The notes beneath the pieces are model-generated. The model searched no databases, was not told the DNA's origin, and saw only the letters and a program-made list of their open reading frames with translations. Shown here piece after piece: positions 43,834 to 53,756 of a DNA stretch of 64,000 nt. The first letter of the stretch is position 1. Every line of letters starts with the position of its first letter. The position numbers and the translations under genes were made by a program. Origin of the DNA: Niallia alba (GTDB lineage Bacteria; Bacillota; Bacilli; Bacillales; Cytobacillaceae); NCBI RefSeq assembly GCF_012933555.1, contig NZ_JABBPK010000001.1, forward strand, positions 1,962,001-2,026,000, read 5' to 3'.

Positions 43834-44607
43834 TTGGACAAAGGGAAGGTTGTTTCTTTAGAAGATCGAATTCCAAAATTAAAAGAACAGAGACGAAAAA
43901 AGGCGAATCGTCGACTTATTTTCCTTCTCCTCTTATTCTTCCTTATCATCGTTTGCGTAATATACTTCCAATCACCTTTAAGTCATGTCAAAAACATCGA
44001 AATTACAGGAAATCATTTATATACTTATGAAGACTTGGAGAAAATGAGTGGAATTAACAGTAATACAAATATTTGGACAATCAAAAAAGACAAGTTAGCA
44101 GAAAAACTGAAAGATACAGGTGGGATTAAATCTGCGAAGATTTCCATGGCTATTCCAAATACTGTGCATATTGACGTTAAAGAGTATAGGAAGATTGCTT
44201 ATTTTGAAGTGAAGAATAAATTCATTCCTCTTTTAGAGAATGGGGATATGTTGCATGATAGAGCAATGACAAATAGCCCCTATGATGCTCCGATTATTAA
44301 AGATATGAAGAGCGAAGATGAGAGAGTAATTACGAAGATAGGGGAAGAATTAAGTAACCTTTCTGCAGAAGTGTATAATGCTATTTCTGAAATAAGGTAT
44401 ACCCCTAAAAATACAGATAAATGGCATGTTACCATTTATATGAATGACGGAAATCAAGTGTTGGCATCTTTATCCTCTTTTTCGGATAAAATGAAGCATT
44501 ATCCTTCCATCATTGCACAACTAAACACGGATAAAAAGGGAGTTATTGATTTAGAAGTAGGTTCTTATTTCAAAGCTTTTGAATCGGAAGGGGAAAAAGA
44601 AGAGTGA
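43834..44607 (+). CDS. divIB: Cell division protein DivIB (FtsQ)
   Basis: A 257-residue bitopic membrane protein starting at TTG 43834 behind GGGGTGAT (MDKGKVVSLEDRIPKLKEQR). Basic cytoplasmic N-terminus, membrane segment at about 29-47, POTRA domain (about 48-118: SHVKNIEITGNHLYTYEDL), then the FtsQ/DivIB beta domain. It is part of the DivIB-DivIC-FtsL complex. Its stop overlaps the ylxW start (GTGA). Confidence 0.95.
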   Translation: MDKGKVVSLEDRIPKLKEQRRKKANRRLIFLLLLFFLIIVCVIYFQSPLSHVKNIEITGNHLYTYEDLEKMSGINSNTNIWTIKKDKLAEKLKDTGGIKSAKISMAIPNTVHIDVKEYRKIAYFEVKNKFIPLLENGDMLHDRAMTNSPYDAPIIKDMKSEDERVITKIGEELSNLSAEVYNAISEIRYTPKNTDKWHVTIYMNDGNQVLASLSSFSDKMKHYPSIIAQLNTDKKGVIDLEVGSYFKAFESEGEKEE

Positions 44608-45302
44608 AGACTAATAAAAGAAGACGAAATGTTATCTTCTCGTTAGTTTTTCTTGTTCTCGGATTTATGATTTCCTTCTCATATCAAAATACAAAAAAAG
44701 ATGATGGTCAAGAAATTAGTGAAAGTCAATTCGAAAGAGATTTGGATTTGCGAAATGAATTGATTGAGCAGGAAGAAAAAAATAATGAGCTATATAAAGA
44801 ATTAAAGGGAACCCAAAGAAAATTAGTTCAACTAGAGAAGGATCTTTCTAATGAAGCAGAAACGTATTATAACTTGGCAGAGGATGCGGAAAAATATCGG
44901 ATCTATTTAGGAAAGGTTGCTGTCAAAGGGGAAGGGATACAAATTACATTAGAAGATGGAGAGTATAATCCAAAAGAAGATAATGTGAGCAATTATTTAG
45001 TACATGAGCATCATGTATTTAAAGTGATCAATGAACTTTATATTTCTGGTGCACAAGCGATTAGTATTAATGGACAAAGGCTATCACATAACTCTTACAT
45101 CCTATGTAATGGTCCGGTAATCGAAGTAGATGGTTACCAACACCCCGCACCTTTTGTTATTACAGCAATCGGTGATAGTGATGTATTAGAAGGCGCAATT
45201 AATATTAATGGTGGCGTAAAGGATTTATTAGTAAATGATAATGTTCGATTTACACTTGAAAAAAAACGAACAATTCAAATGGATCCTTTAAAAGTTAATT
45301 AA
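44604..45302 (+). CDS. ylxW: YlxW, DUF881 family membrane protein
   Basis: A 232-residue protein with an N-terminal membrane anchor (about 9-24), a coiled coil (about 35-95) and a DUF881 domain (about 105-225: VKGEGIQITLEDG, EHHVFKVINELYISGAQAISINGQRL). It overlaps divIB by 4 bases. Role in division is not defined. Paralogue of the next gene. Confidence 0.9.
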   Translation: MKTNKRRRNVIFSLVFLVLGFMISFSYQNTKKDDGQEISESQFERDLDLRNELIEQEEKNNELYKELKGTQRKLVQLEKDLSNEAETYYNLAEDAEKYRIYLGKVAVKGEGIQITLEDGEYNPKEDNVSNYLVHEHHVFKVINELYISGAQAISINGQRLSHNSYILCNGPVIEVDGYQHPAPFVITAIGDSDVLEGAININGGVKDLLVNDNVRFTLEKKRTIQMDPLKVN

Positions 45303-45334
45303 CGATAAGTATGGATAAGAAAGTATGATGCGCT

Positions 45335-46063
45335 GTGAATAAGAAATTTATAACAATGACAGGAATAACGCTTATTGTAGGATTTATGATAGCTGTGCAA
45401 TTTCAGACAATAAAAGAACCAGTTGTTCGAGATACGAGAGATACGTGGGAATTACGAGAAGATCTCATCCATGAAAAAAAATTAGAATTACAGCTTATTA
45501 ATGAGATTCGTTCGATTAACGCAAAAGTGGAAGAGTATGAGAATAACACATCTCAAAGTAAAGAAAAAGTATTGAAAGATACTTTGGCAGAATTAAAGCA
45601 GGAAGCAGGGGCAACAGAGGTTACTGGGAGTGGGATCATCATAAAGATCGAGCCGGTAAGTAAAGAAATTCTGCTAGGAGAAGATCCAGGAGTAGTCACT
45701 TCTGAATTAATGCAACGGTTAGTTAATGAATTAAATTTATATGGAGCCGAGGAGATAGCGATAAATGACAATCGCTATGTGAATACAACGGTTATCCGTG
45801 AAGTAAACAATGTATTGAAAATGGATGGAAATTCTCTCAATCAGCTACCAATTGAAATAAAGGTGATAGCAAAAGATTCGAATACAGCTGAAAAATTATT
45901 TAACTATATGAAGGTTTCTAAATCAGCTGACGAATTTTTCTTATCTAATCTGTTATTAAATGTTGAGCAGCCAAAAGAATCAATCAAGATTCCTGCCTAT
46001 AGTGATACCATTAACGTCCATTATATGGAGCAGGTAAATACAAATAAAGGAGGCGATTCTTAA
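45335..46063 (+). CDS. ylxX: YlxX, DUF881 family membrane protein
   Basis: A 242-residue paralogue of YlxW: anchor at about 7-22, coiled coil, then DUF881 (TGSGIIIKIEPVS, MQRLVNELNLYGAEEIAINDNR). The start is taken as GTG 45335; the binding site is weak and a later in-frame ATG (45356) would shorten the basic N-terminus. Its stop codon overlaps the start of sbp by one base. Confidence 0.88.
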   Translation: MNKKFITMTGITLIVGFMIAVQFQTIKEPVVRDTRDTWELREDLIHEKKLELQLINEIRSINAKVEEYENNTSQSKEKVLKDTLAELKQEAGATEVTGSGIIIKIEPVSKEILLGEDPGVVTSELMQRLVNELNLYGAEEIAINDNRYVNTTVIREVNNVLKMDGNSLNQLPIEIKVIAKDSNTAEKLFNYMKVSKSADEFFLSNLLLNVEQPKESIKIPAYSDTINVHYMEQVNTNKGGDS

Positions 46064-46428
46064 TGTGGCTTCCGATATTTGGGTTGATTGTTGGAATAGT
46101 CTTTGGATTATTAACCGATATAAAGGTACCAGAAGAGTATGCAAACTATTTATCCATTGCAGTTCTTGCTGCATTAGACACCTTATTTGGCGGGATTCGT
46201 GCTCATTTGCAAAATATATTTGATGAAAAAGTATTTGTAACAGGCTTCTTCTTTAATATTGCACTTGCAGCAAGTTTAGCTTTTCTAGGTGTACATCTTG
46301 GTGTAGACTTATATTTAGCGGCAATTTTTGCATTTGGTGTTAGACTATTTCAAAACATAGCTGTAATTAGAAGTATTATTTTAAAAAAATCAAATACTAA
46401 TTCTCCTGAAAAAATTGAAAAAAGTTGA
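46063..46428 (+). CDS. sbp: Small basic protein Sbp (DUF1290)
   Basis: A 121-residue membrane protein with three to four hydrophobic segments and the DUF1290 blocks VGIVFGLLTDIKVPEEYANY and AALDTLFGGIRAHLQ. AGGAGG lies nine bases upstream of the ATG. It always precedes ftsA in Bacillus; function is not established. Confidence 0.9.
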   Translation: MWLPIFGLIVGIVFGLLTDIKVPEEYANYLSIAVLAALDTLFGGIRAHLQNIFDEKVFVTGFFFNIALAASLAFLGVHLGVDLYLAAIFAFGVRLFQNIAVIRSIILKKSNTNSPEKIEKS

Positions 46429-46599
46429 CAAAGAAAAAAGGGAATATATTAGTTTTGGCGAATAATTTAAATATTAATAGATATGTGGAAGTGAATTACA
46501 ATATTTCCTTATGGGATGAGTAATTAGTCCTATTTGTAGTAAAAAAGACCAAAATTGTATTGACACTTAGCGAAAACTTAGTGAAAATATGGTGTTGCC

Positions 46600-46615
46600 T
46601 GGTATACAATATAAT
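46600..46615 (+). promoter_or_regulatory. Candidate extended -10 promoter of ftsA
   Basis: TGGTATACA fits an extended -10 element and is followed by an overlapping TATAAT (46610-46615). A TTGACA at 46560 is too far away to pair with either. The 330-base interval before ftsA has no gene, and in B. subtilis the ftsAZ region has several promoters. Confidence 0.4.
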
Positions 46616-46759
46616 AGTTGTGAAGATTAGATTATTTTATGTATATCATAAAAACTATGTAAATAGCAGACGTTACTTCTTTATAAAAAGTTGAATTATT
46701 GACAGTATGACATAATTTGTTGTTCACATTATTTAAAATGCAAAAGGAGGTGCCCGAGA

Positions 46760-48043
46760 ATGAACAGCAATGAACTTTATGTAAGTCTAGACATCGGTAC
46801 ATCCAGCATAAAAGTAATCATTGGCGAAATGATTAACGAATCTTTAAATATTATTGGTGTAGGCATCGTCCCATCAGAAGGTTTAAAAAAAGGTTCAATC
46901 GTGGATATAGATGAAACCGTTCATTCTATTCGACAGGCAATAGAGCAAGCCGAAAGAATGGTAGGGATGGAGATAAAACAAGTAATTGTTGGCGTTTCGG
47001 GAAATCATGTAAATCTGCAAACCTCACGAGGGGTAGTTGCAGTATCAAGTGAAAATCGCGAAATTACAATTGAAGATGTGATTAGGGTAAAGGATGCTGC
47101 ACAAGTAGTTTCCATTCCCCCAGAAAAAGAAATTATTGATATTATTCCTAAACAATTTATTGTAGATGGATTAGATGAAATTACGGATCCTCGAGGAATG
47201 ATAGGTGTACGGCTTGAAATGGAAGGTACGATTATAACTGGAAGTAAAACCATTTTACATAACACCTTAAGATGTGTAGAAAGAGCTGGCTTGGAAATTC
47301 AAGATATTTCCTTGCAACCACTTGCTGCTGGCTCTTTTGCACTTTCAAAAGATGAAAAAAACTTAGGAGTGGCCTTGATCGATATCGGCGGTGGTTCCAC
47401 TACTATAGCTGTATTTGAAAATGGATTCCTAAAAGCAACCAGTGTTATTCCTGTAGGGGGAGACAATATTACCAAGGATTTATCGATTGGTCTCCGAACT
47501 ACAACAGAAGATGCAGAGAAAATTAAAATTAAGTATGGATATGCGTTTTATGATCATGCTTCTGAAGAGGAAGTATTTAGTGTTCCTATTATAGGAAGCG
47601 ATCAGCATCAACAATTTAATCAGTTAGAGATTTCTGATATTATAGAAGCTAGATTAGAAGAAATCTTTGAACTTGTTGGTGACGAACTAGTGAGACATGG
47701 TGTATACGACCTTCCAGGAGGATTCGTTTTGACTGGTGGGGTAGCTAGTACGAAAGGAATTTTAGAATTGGCACAAGATGTTTTCCAAAGCCGAGTTAGA
47801 ATTGCTATTCCAGATTATATTGGAGTAAGAGAGCCACAATATACCACTGCTGTTGGTTTAATTAAATTCTCCTATAAAAATAGTAAACTCCAAGGTGGAA
47901 ATATCCATAACCCTGTCACTATTCCGGCTGATACTAGGGAAAAAGTCCAAAAACCATCATCCCAAAAACCAGCATACGAGAAAAAACAAGTGGAAAAAGA
48001 ACCTTCAAAGTTTAAGAAATTTATGGGTTATTTCTTTGATTAA
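46760..48043 (+). CDS. ftsA: Cell division protein FtsA
   Basis: A 427-residue actin-like ATPase with an ideal AAAAGGAGGTG before ATG 46760. It starts LYVSLDIGTSSIKVIIGE (phosphate 1), has the SHS2-like 1C domain, VALIDIGGGSTTIAVFENG (phosphate 2) and LTGGVASTKGI (adenosine motif). The C-terminal amphipathic helix KFKKFMGYFFD binds the membrane. It tethers FtsZ to the membrane and is encoded just before ftsZ. Confidence 0.97.
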   Translation: MNSNELYVSLDIGTSSIKVIIGEMINESLNIIGVGIVPSEGLKKGSIVDIDETVHSIRQAIEQAERMVGMEIKQVIVGVSGNHVNLQTSRGVVAVSSENREITIEDVIRVKDAAQVVSIPPEKEIIDIIPKQFIVDGLDEITDPRGMIGVRLEMEGTIITGSKTILHNTLRCVERAGLEIQDISLQPLAAGSFALSKDEKNLGVALIDIGGGSTTIAVFENGFLKATSVIPVGGDNITKDLSIGLRTTTEDAEKIKIKYGYAFYDHASEEEVFSVPIIGSDQHQQFNQLEISDIIEARLEEIFELVGDELVRHGVYDLPGGFVLTGGVASTKGILELAQDVFQSRVRIAIPDYIGVREPQYTTAVGLIKFSYKNSKLQGGNIHNPVTIPADTREKVQKPSSQKPAYEKKQVEKEPSKFKKFMGYFFD

Positions 48044-48214
48044 TGAAATGTTAAAAAGACAAGTATAATGTTGATAAAAAAGAACTTCGAGAAGGCTGAG
48101 AGTCGTTTAAAAGTCAGTCTAGGTTATAAAAAATGGTATGTACTCCATATCACCAAGACTTGAGATGCGGACAGTTCGATACTGCTGAATATCGACGAAT
48201 TAGGAGGATTTGTC

Positions 48215-49381
48215 ATGTTGGAATTTGATACAAATATAGATTCACTAGCTGTAATAAAGGTTATAGGAGTAGGTGGCGGTGGTAATAACGCTGTTAACCG
48301 AATGATTGAACACGGTGTTCAAGGGGTAGAATTTATTGCTGTGAATACAGACGCACAAGCATTAAATTTATCAAAAGCAGAAATTAAGATGCAAATTGGC
48401 GGAAAACTTACAAGAGGATTAGGAGCAGGTGCAAATCCGGAAGTAGGTAAAAAGGCCGCTGAGGAAAGCAAAGAACAAATTGAAGAGGCGTTAAAAGGGG
48501 CAGATATGGTCTTTGTAACGGCTGGAATGGGTGGTGGAACTGGTACAGGTGCTGCACCAGTTATTGCTCAAATCGCTCATGACTTAGGTGCTTTAACCGT
48601 AGGAGTTGTGACGAGACCATTCACTTTTGAAGGAAGAAAAAGGTCTACACATGCTGGTAGTGGTATTACCGCATTAAAAGACGCAGTAGATACTTTAATC
48701 GTCATTCCAAACGACCGCTTACTTGAGATCGTAGATAAGTCGACACCAATGCTTGAAGCATTTAGAGAAGCAGATAATGTACTCCGACAAGGTGTACAAG
48801 GTATCTCTGACCTAATCGCAACGCCAGGTCTAATTAACCTAGACTTCGCAGACGTGAAAACAATTATGGTGAACAAAGGTTCAGCACTTATGGGTATTGG
48901 GGTTGCTTCAGGCGAAAATCGTGCAGCAGAAGCAGCGAAAAAAGCAATTTCTTCACCACTACTTGAGACTTCCATTGATGGAGCACAAGGGGTGCTTATG
49001 AATATTACTGGTGGATCAAATTTAAGCTTGTATGAAGTACAAGAAGCAGCAGATATTGTTGCATCCGCTTCTGATCAAGACGTAAACATGATTTTCGGAT
49101 CTGTTATCAATGATAATCTAAAAGATGAGATTGTTGTTACTGTAATTGCTACAGGATTTAACCAAGATTTATCGCAACCACAGCCAGGAAGACCTGGATT
49201 TGGAGGGCTAAAGCCAAATAATAATAGTCCAAGCCAAAACAGCAATCCTGTTAATACTAGAGAAGTAAAAAGAGAAGAACAACACGTCCAAAAAGAACAG
49301 CCAAGAAACACTAACGCACAACAAACAGAGGATGCCTTAGATATTCCAACATTCTTAAGAAATAGAAACCGTAGAAGATAA
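48215..49381 (+). CDS. ftsZ: Cell division GTPase FtsZ
   Basis: A 388-residue tubulin homologue, ATG 48215 behind AGGAGG. The GTP-binding tubulin signature GGGTGTG is at 106-112 and the T7 loop near [10 protein letters not shown] variable glutamine- and asparagine-rich linker leads to the conserved C-terminal peptide DIPTFLRNR, which binds FtsA and SepF. It forms the Z ring. Confidence 0.98.
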   Translation: MLEFDTNIDSLAVIKVIGVGGGGNNAVNRMIEHGVQGVEFIAVNTDAQALNLSKAEIKMQIGGKLTRGLGAGANPEVGKKAAEESKEQIEEALKGADMVFVTAGMGGGTGTGAAPVIAQIAHDLGALTVGVVTRPFTFEGRKRSTHAGSGITALKDAVDTLIVIPNDRLLEIVDKSTPMLEAFREADNVLRQGVQGISDLIATPGLINLDFADVKTIMVNKGSALMGIGVASGENRAAEAAKKAISSPLLETSIDGAQGVLMNITGGSNLSLYEVQEAADIVASASDQDVNMIFGSVINDNLKDEIVVTVIATGFNQDLSQPQPGRPGFGGLKPNNNSPSQNSNPVNTREVKREEQHVQKEQPRNTNAQQTEDALDIPTFLRNRNRRR

Positions 49382-49395
49382 TTATTTCTGCAGTA

Positions 49396-49438
49396 AAAAC
49401 CTTTCTGTTATTTATTACAATAATGGAGAGGTTTTTTA
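49396..49438 (+). terminator. Terminator of ftsAZ
   Basis: AAAACCTTTCTGTTATT and AATAATGGAGAGGTTTT pair at most positions and run into T residues. Confidence 0.8.
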
Positions 49439-49693
49439 TTTTGCTATTTTTGTAAGATTGGTTGTTCTATAATTCTTTTGATTTTTTCATTTAAAAACAA
49501 AAACTATTTAGAGAAAACTTTTTACTTTAATATTTTTTTCTTTTGACCGTTATTATCCTTCCCGTTAACAATTCCCTAGAAAAAGTGAAAAAACTGATAA
49601 TATTTCTCTAGAACTAATAATTAATCACTTAGGAGAGATAGTGACAAAAACCGTTAGAAATAGAGGAAATTTCTGATTTTTTGATTACAGAAA

Positions 49694-49726
49694 GTGACAG
49701 AATTTCAAGAACAAGTACGTTATACT
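49694..49726 (+). promoter_or_regulatory. Spo0A-type promoter of spoIIGA-sigE
   Basis: GTGACA (49694-49699) and TATACT (49721-49726) are separated by 21 bases. The B. subtilis spoIIG promoter is known for the same hexamer style with an abnormal 22-base spacing, which makes it depend on Spo0A. AGTGACAAA (49640-49648), a 7/9 match to the 0A-box complement, lies upstream, and a weaker match overlaps the -35. Function is inferred. Confidence 0.55.
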
Positions 49727-49904
49727 TTTTCGTAACAGATTAATAGAGAAGATTTACTTCTTTTGTGGCTTTGATGGAGAATTCTTTTTTCATGTGTAAG
49801 AATTGCGAGCCAATGCTGTTGAGTTATTATTTCGTTAGTGCAGATGAATAAAGATTGTAATATTCTTTACAAAGCTTCGATGAAGGAGAGGAGGAGTTAC
49901 ATGC

Positions 49905-50837
49905 TTGGCCATTTATTTAGATGTGATATGGCTATTAAATTTTCTATTTGACAGTTTATTACTATATTTAACTGGAATTCTTTTGAAGAAAAAAATCATT
50001 CATTGGAGAATTTTACTTGGAGGATTCATGGGTTCTCTAATTATTCTATTATCCATCACTCCTCTTAGTACCTATACGAGTCATCCTGTATCTAAACTAC
50101 TTTTTTCTGTTGTAATGGTAGCTACTGCATTTGGATATAAGCGGTTTCGAACCTATTTTCAGGCGTTAATGATTTTCTACTTAGCCACCTTTTTAATTGG
50201 CGGAACATTGATCGGTGCTCATTATTTTATCCAATTTGATTTTCAACTTTCTTCTTCTGTTCTTCTTGCTAGTGTAAAGGGATTTGGAGATCCGATTAGT
50301 TGGTTGTTTGTGCTTCTAGGTTTTCCAATTGCTTGGTACTTTTCGCGAAGAAATGTGGAAGGGATTGAAGTGACCAAGATTCAATATGAGCAAATAATTG
50401 ATGTTACATTTCAATTAGGTGGGAAAGAGTTTGTGGTAAAAGGATTGGTGGATAGTGGGAACCAGGTATATGACCCAATCTCTCGTCTTCCCGTCATGTT
50501 TGTTTCATTGAAAAATATTGTAAGTAATATGCCAGCAGAGTTAATTCGTTTATCAGAGCAGCCAGAAGAGGTAATCTACGGCAGTGAGCCGATTGCTCCA
50601 GAATGGGAAAGTAAGATGCGCATCATTCCCTATAAAGTAGTCGGAAAAGATCATCAGCTCATCATTGCCGTAAAGCCCGATCTTTTGCTATTAAAAAAAG
50701 ACCACGAAATAATTTCTGTTGAAAAAGGATTAATATCTTTTACAAACCAAGTTCTGTCTGCCGAGGATGCATTTGATTGCATTGTTCATCCGAAAATGCT
50801 TATAGGAAAAAAATCAGTGGAGGAAAAGGTTAGTTAA
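49905..50837 (+). CDS. spoIIGA: SpoIIGA, pro-sigma-E processing protease
   Basis: A 310-residue protein from TTG 49905 behind AGGAGGAG, starting MAIYLDVIWLLNFLFDSLLL like the B. subtilis protein. Five membrane segments occupy about 1-150; the C-terminal half is a retroviral-type aspartic protease with the active motif GLVDSGNQVYDPIS (Asp near 184). In the mother cell it cleaves the pro-peptide of SigE after a signal from SpoIIR. Confidence 0.95.
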   Translation: MAIYLDVIWLLNFLFDSLLLYLTGILLKKKIIHWRILLGGFMGSLIILLSITPLSTYTSHPVSKLLFSVVMVATAFGYKRFRTYFQALMIFYLATFLIGGTLIGAHYFIQFDFQLSSSVLLASVKGFGDPISWLFVLLGFPIAWYFSRRNVEGIEVTKIQYEQIIDVTFQLGGKEFVVKGLVDSGNQVYDPISRLPVMFVSLKNIVSNMPAELIRLSEQPEEVIYGSEPIAPEWESKMRIIPYKVVGKDHQLIIAVKPDLLLLKKDHEIISVEKGLISFTNQVLSAEDAFDCIVHPKMLIGKKSVEEKVS

Positions 50838-50882
50838 TATACTATACTCACGAAAATCATCGTTTAGAAGGAGGAAATGCAC

Positions 50883-51602
50883 ATGAAGAAATGGAAGCTT
50901 CGCTTATCTTATTACTGGTACAAATTTTTAATTAAAATTGGATTGAAAACAGACGAAGTATTTTATATTGGTGGAAGTGAAGCACTACCTCCTCCGTTAA
51001 CGAAAGAAGAAGAAGAAATGCTTTTGGAGAAACTTCCAAAAGGAGATCAAGCGGCTCGCTCGATGTTGATTGAAAGAAACTTGCGCCTCGTTGTTTATAT
51101 AGCGAGAAAGTTCGAAAATACGGGTATCAATATTGAAGACTTAATTAGTATTGGCACTATTGGATTAATTAAGGCTGTCAATACGTTTAATCCAGAGAAA
51201 AAAATTAAACTGGCAACATATGCTTCAAGATGTATTGAAAATGAAATTTTAATGTATTTGCGCAGAAATAATAAAATTCGCTCAGAGGTATCATTTGATG
51301 AGCCATTAAATATTGATTGGGATGGAAATGAACTTCTCCTCTCAGATGTAATGGGGACAGAAGATGATATTATAACAAAGGATTTAGATGCAAGCGTAGA
51401 TAAAAAGCTATTAGTAAAAGCACTTCACCAGCTATCTAAAAGGGAAAAACAAATCATGGAATTGCGATTTGGTTTAGGCACTGGAGAGGAAAAAACGCAA
51501 AAAGATGTTGCAGATATGCTGGGAATTTCTCAATCATATATTTCTCGTTTAGAAAAAAGAATTATTAAAAGACTACAAAAGGAATTTAATAAAATGGTTT
51601 AA
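50883..51602 (+). CDS. sigE: RNA polymerase sigma-E factor (pro-form)
   Basis: A 239-residue sigma-70 family protein; ATG 50883 lies six bases after GAAGGAGGAA. The first about 29 residues ([20 protein letters not shown]) are the amphipathic pro-sequence removed by SpoIIGA near [14 protein letters not shown]. Regions 2 ([19 protein letters not shown]) and 4 ([20 protein letters not shown]) are complete. It directs early mother-cell transcription. It is co-transcribed with spoIIGA. Confidence 0.98.
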   Translation: MKKWKLRLSYYWYKFLIKIGLKTDEVFYIGGSEALPPPLTKEEEEMLLEKLPKGDQAARSMLIERNLRLVVYIARKFENTGINIEDLISIGTIGLIKAVNTFNPEKKIKLATYASRCIENEILMYLRRNNKIRSEVSFDEPLNIDWDGNELLLSDVMGTEDDIITKDLDASVDKKLLVKALHQLSKREKQIMELRFGLGTGEEKTQKDVADMLGISQSYISRLEKRIIKRLQKEFNKMV

Positions 51603-51686
51603 AAGTTTTTCGATTGAAAAGCCTTGTCCCACATAATACCAATCGAAATTAGCGTAAATTGGAAATTTAACAAAAATTCTTATCAT

Positions 51687-51715
51687 GCATATTTTTCCTT
51701 CTCGGGGAGATACTG
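51687..51715 (+). promoter_or_regulatory. Sigma-F-type promoter of sigG
   Basis: GCATA (51687-51691) is followed after 14 bases by GGAGATACTG (51706-51715), a full match to GGnnAnAhTr. The start codon lies 38 bases further on. In B. subtilis sigG is transcribed in the forespore from such a promoter. The spacing is one base shorter than usual. Confidence 0.65.
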
Positions 51716-51752
51716 TTTTTTGTACAGCAGCTCCTGTGAGGAGGGAAATAGA

Positions 51753-52532
51753 TTGACTCGAAATAAAGTAGAAATTTGCGGTGTTGATACATCAAAGCTT
51801 CCAGTGTTAAAAAATGAAGAAATGAGATTGCTCTTCAAGCAAATGCATGAGGGAGATATATCCGCAAGAGAAAGTCTCGTAAATGGAAATCTCCGCCTCG
51901 TATTAAGTGTGATTCAACGATTTAATAATCGAGGAGAATTCGTGGATGACTTATTTCAAGTGGGTTGTATTGGTCTAATGAAATCTATCGATAATTTTGA
52001 TTTAAGTCAAAACGTTAAGTTTTCCACCTATGCTGTCCCAATGATTATTGGTGAAATTCGCCGTTATTTACGCGACAATAATCCAATTAGGGTTTCCAGA
52101 TCTCTGAGAGACATTGCTTATAAGGCATTACAAGTCAGAGAACGATTGATGAATAAAACATCAAAAGAACCGACAGCTGAGGAAATTGCCAAAGAGTTAG
52201 ACATTCCACATGAGGATATTGTTTTTGCATTAGATGCTATTCAAGATCCTGTGTCGCTTTTTGAACCAATTTATAATGACGGCGGAGATCCGATTTATGT
52301 GATGGATCAATTAAGTGACGAAAAAAATAAAGATATACAGTGGGTTGAAGAATTGGCATTAAAAGAAGGAATGCGCCGGTTAAATGACCGTGAAAAACTA
52401 ATTTTACGAAAAAGGTTTTTCCAAGGGAAAACACAAATGGAAGTTGCAGATGAAATCGGCATTTCACAAGCACAAGTCTCAAGATTGGAAAAGGCTGCTA
52501 TTAAACAAATGAATAAAAATATTCAAAGCTAA
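51753..52532 (+). CDS. sigG: RNA polymerase sigma-G factor
   Basis: A 259-residue late forespore sigma factor starting at TTG 51753 with GAGGAGGG upstream; an open frame extends further upstream but lacks homology. The start MTRNKVEICGVDTSKLPVLKNEE and regions 2 to 4 (RLVLSVIQRFNNRGEFVDDL, EVADEIGISQAQVSRLEK) are diagnostic of SigG. Encoded after sigE but with its own promoter. Confidence 0.97.
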   Translation: MTRNKVEICGVDTSKLPVLKNEEMRLLFKQMHEGDISARESLVNGNLRLVLSVIQRFNNRGEFVDDLFQVGCIGLMKSIDNFDLSQNVKFSTYAVPMIIGEIRRYLRDNNPIRVSRSLRDIAYKALQVRERLMNKTSKEPTAEEIAKELDIPHEDIVFALDAIQDPVSLFEPIYNDGGDPIYVMDQLSDEKNKDIQWVEELALKEGMRRLNDREKLILRKRFFQGKTQMEVADEIGISQAQVSRLEKAAIKQMNKNIQS

Positions 52533-52541
52533 AATAGGAAT

Positions 52542-52594
52542 AAAAGGGTTAGACTTCTTAAAGTATGTGTACTTTAATGATGTCTAACCTTTTC
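52542..52594 (+). terminator. Terminator of sigG
   Basis: A long stem with AAAAGGGTTAGAC and TTAAAGT pairing with ACTTTAA and GTCTAACCTTTT around the loop ATGTGT. Confidence 0.85.
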
Positions 52595-52907
52595 TATTGA
52601 GAAGAAATATAATACTACTCTTTTATAAATATACATAATATATTTGAGTGATGGACAGTCCGGATATGATGAATACTGTTTTTCTAAAAAGTTAGGCGGA
52701 CTCTCAACTGATAGAATGGGCTTGGAAAAGACTGAAAGGGTAACAAAGAAACCCATCAACGTTTGTTCACCAAGTCCTGTGAATAAGAAAAAAGCAAATT
52801 GAGCTAATTTTATTAAAAAGCAACCTAATTTCCAAAGAAAATCATGTTTTTCTGTGACCAATGATAGGTCCATATGGTAAACTAAAACAAAAAGATGGGG
52901 TTAGAGA
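52595..52907. other. Gap between sigG and pgeF
   Basis: About 310 bases with no coding frame. In B. subtilis ylmA and ylmC lie here; neither is present, and I see no clear remnant. Confidence 0.5.
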
Positions 52908-53756
52908 ATGGAACCTTTTACTTTACGAAATAAGCAGTTTTTTAATCTTGAATTGTGGGAGCAACAGTTTCCAAAACTAATAGCTGGTTTCACAACAAAA
53001 AATGGTGGGAAAAGTAAAGGCGATTATGCTAGTTTAAATATGGCATTTCATGTAAATGATCAAAAAGAAACAGTAGTTGCAAACCGTATAGAAGTAGCGC
53101 AAAATTTAACAATTCCATTAGAACAATGGGTTGGTGCAGAGCAAACCCATAAAGTTAATATTGTCGAAGTAACAAAAGCTCATATTGGCAAAGGAGCTAC
53201 AGATTATGAAAGTGCGCTAAAGGATACAGATGGTTTCTTTACTTTGGGAAAAAATATATTATTAACTTTATGTTTTGCTGACTGCGTTCCGCTATATTTT
53301 ATCCATCCAACTACAAAGGCGATTGGAATTGCGCATGCAGGGTGGCAAGGAACAGTCCAAGGCATTGCTAGCGAAATGTTGAAAGTATTTGCTTCCCATA
53401 AGATACCTGTAGAAGAGGTACTTGCTGTAATCGGTCCATCCATTACAGATCGTCACTATATTGTGGATGATCGAGTTATTAACGAAGTGGAAAAGGCGAT
53501 CCATTCTAAGCAAAAGCCATATGACACTGTTTCTCCGGGACAATACAGTCTTAATTTGCAAGAAGTGAATAAACAGATATTGTTAGAAGAAGGAATGGTG
53601 GCAAGCAATATTCATATAACCAATTATTGTACTTATGAAGATGACGCTTATTTTTTCTCCCATAGAAGGGATAAGGGGAAAACCGGGAGAATGATGAGTT
53701 ATATTGGATGGAGAGAGGAAGAAGAATACGAAAATGTTAGTGAAAGAAAATCTTGA
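52908..53756 (+). CDS. pgeF: Purine nucleoside phosphorylase / laccase-domain protein PgeF-like
   Basis: A 282-residue protein of the YlmD/YfiH (DUF152) family. Metal-binding and catalytic motifs are visible: [13 protein letters not shown] with Cys near 127 and [10 protein letters not shown] with His near 144. Members cleave purine nucleosides with phosphate, and the E. coli member also edits peptidoglycan precursors. It overlaps ylmE by 23 bases. ylmD in B. subtilis. Confidence 0.93.
   Translation: MEPFTLRNKQFFNLELWEQQFPKLIAGFTTKNGGKSKGDYASLNMAFHVNDQKETVVANRIEVAQNLTIPLEQWVGAEQTHKVNIVEVTKAHIGKGATDYESALKDTDGFFTLGKNILLTLCFADCVPLYFIHPTTKAIGIAHAGWQGTVQGIASEMLKVFASHKIPVEEVLAVIGPSITDRHYIVDDRVINEVEKAIHSKQKPYDTVSPGQYSLNLQEVNKQILLEEGMVASNIHITNYCTYEDDAYFFSHRRDKGKTGRMMSYIGWREEEEYENVSERKS

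Noticed and set aside
51624-51752. Longer N-terminus of SigG from the upstream open frame
   Set aside because: The extra 43 residues are unlike SigG, contain the sigma-F promoter and lack a binding site; TTG 51753 gives the conserved start.
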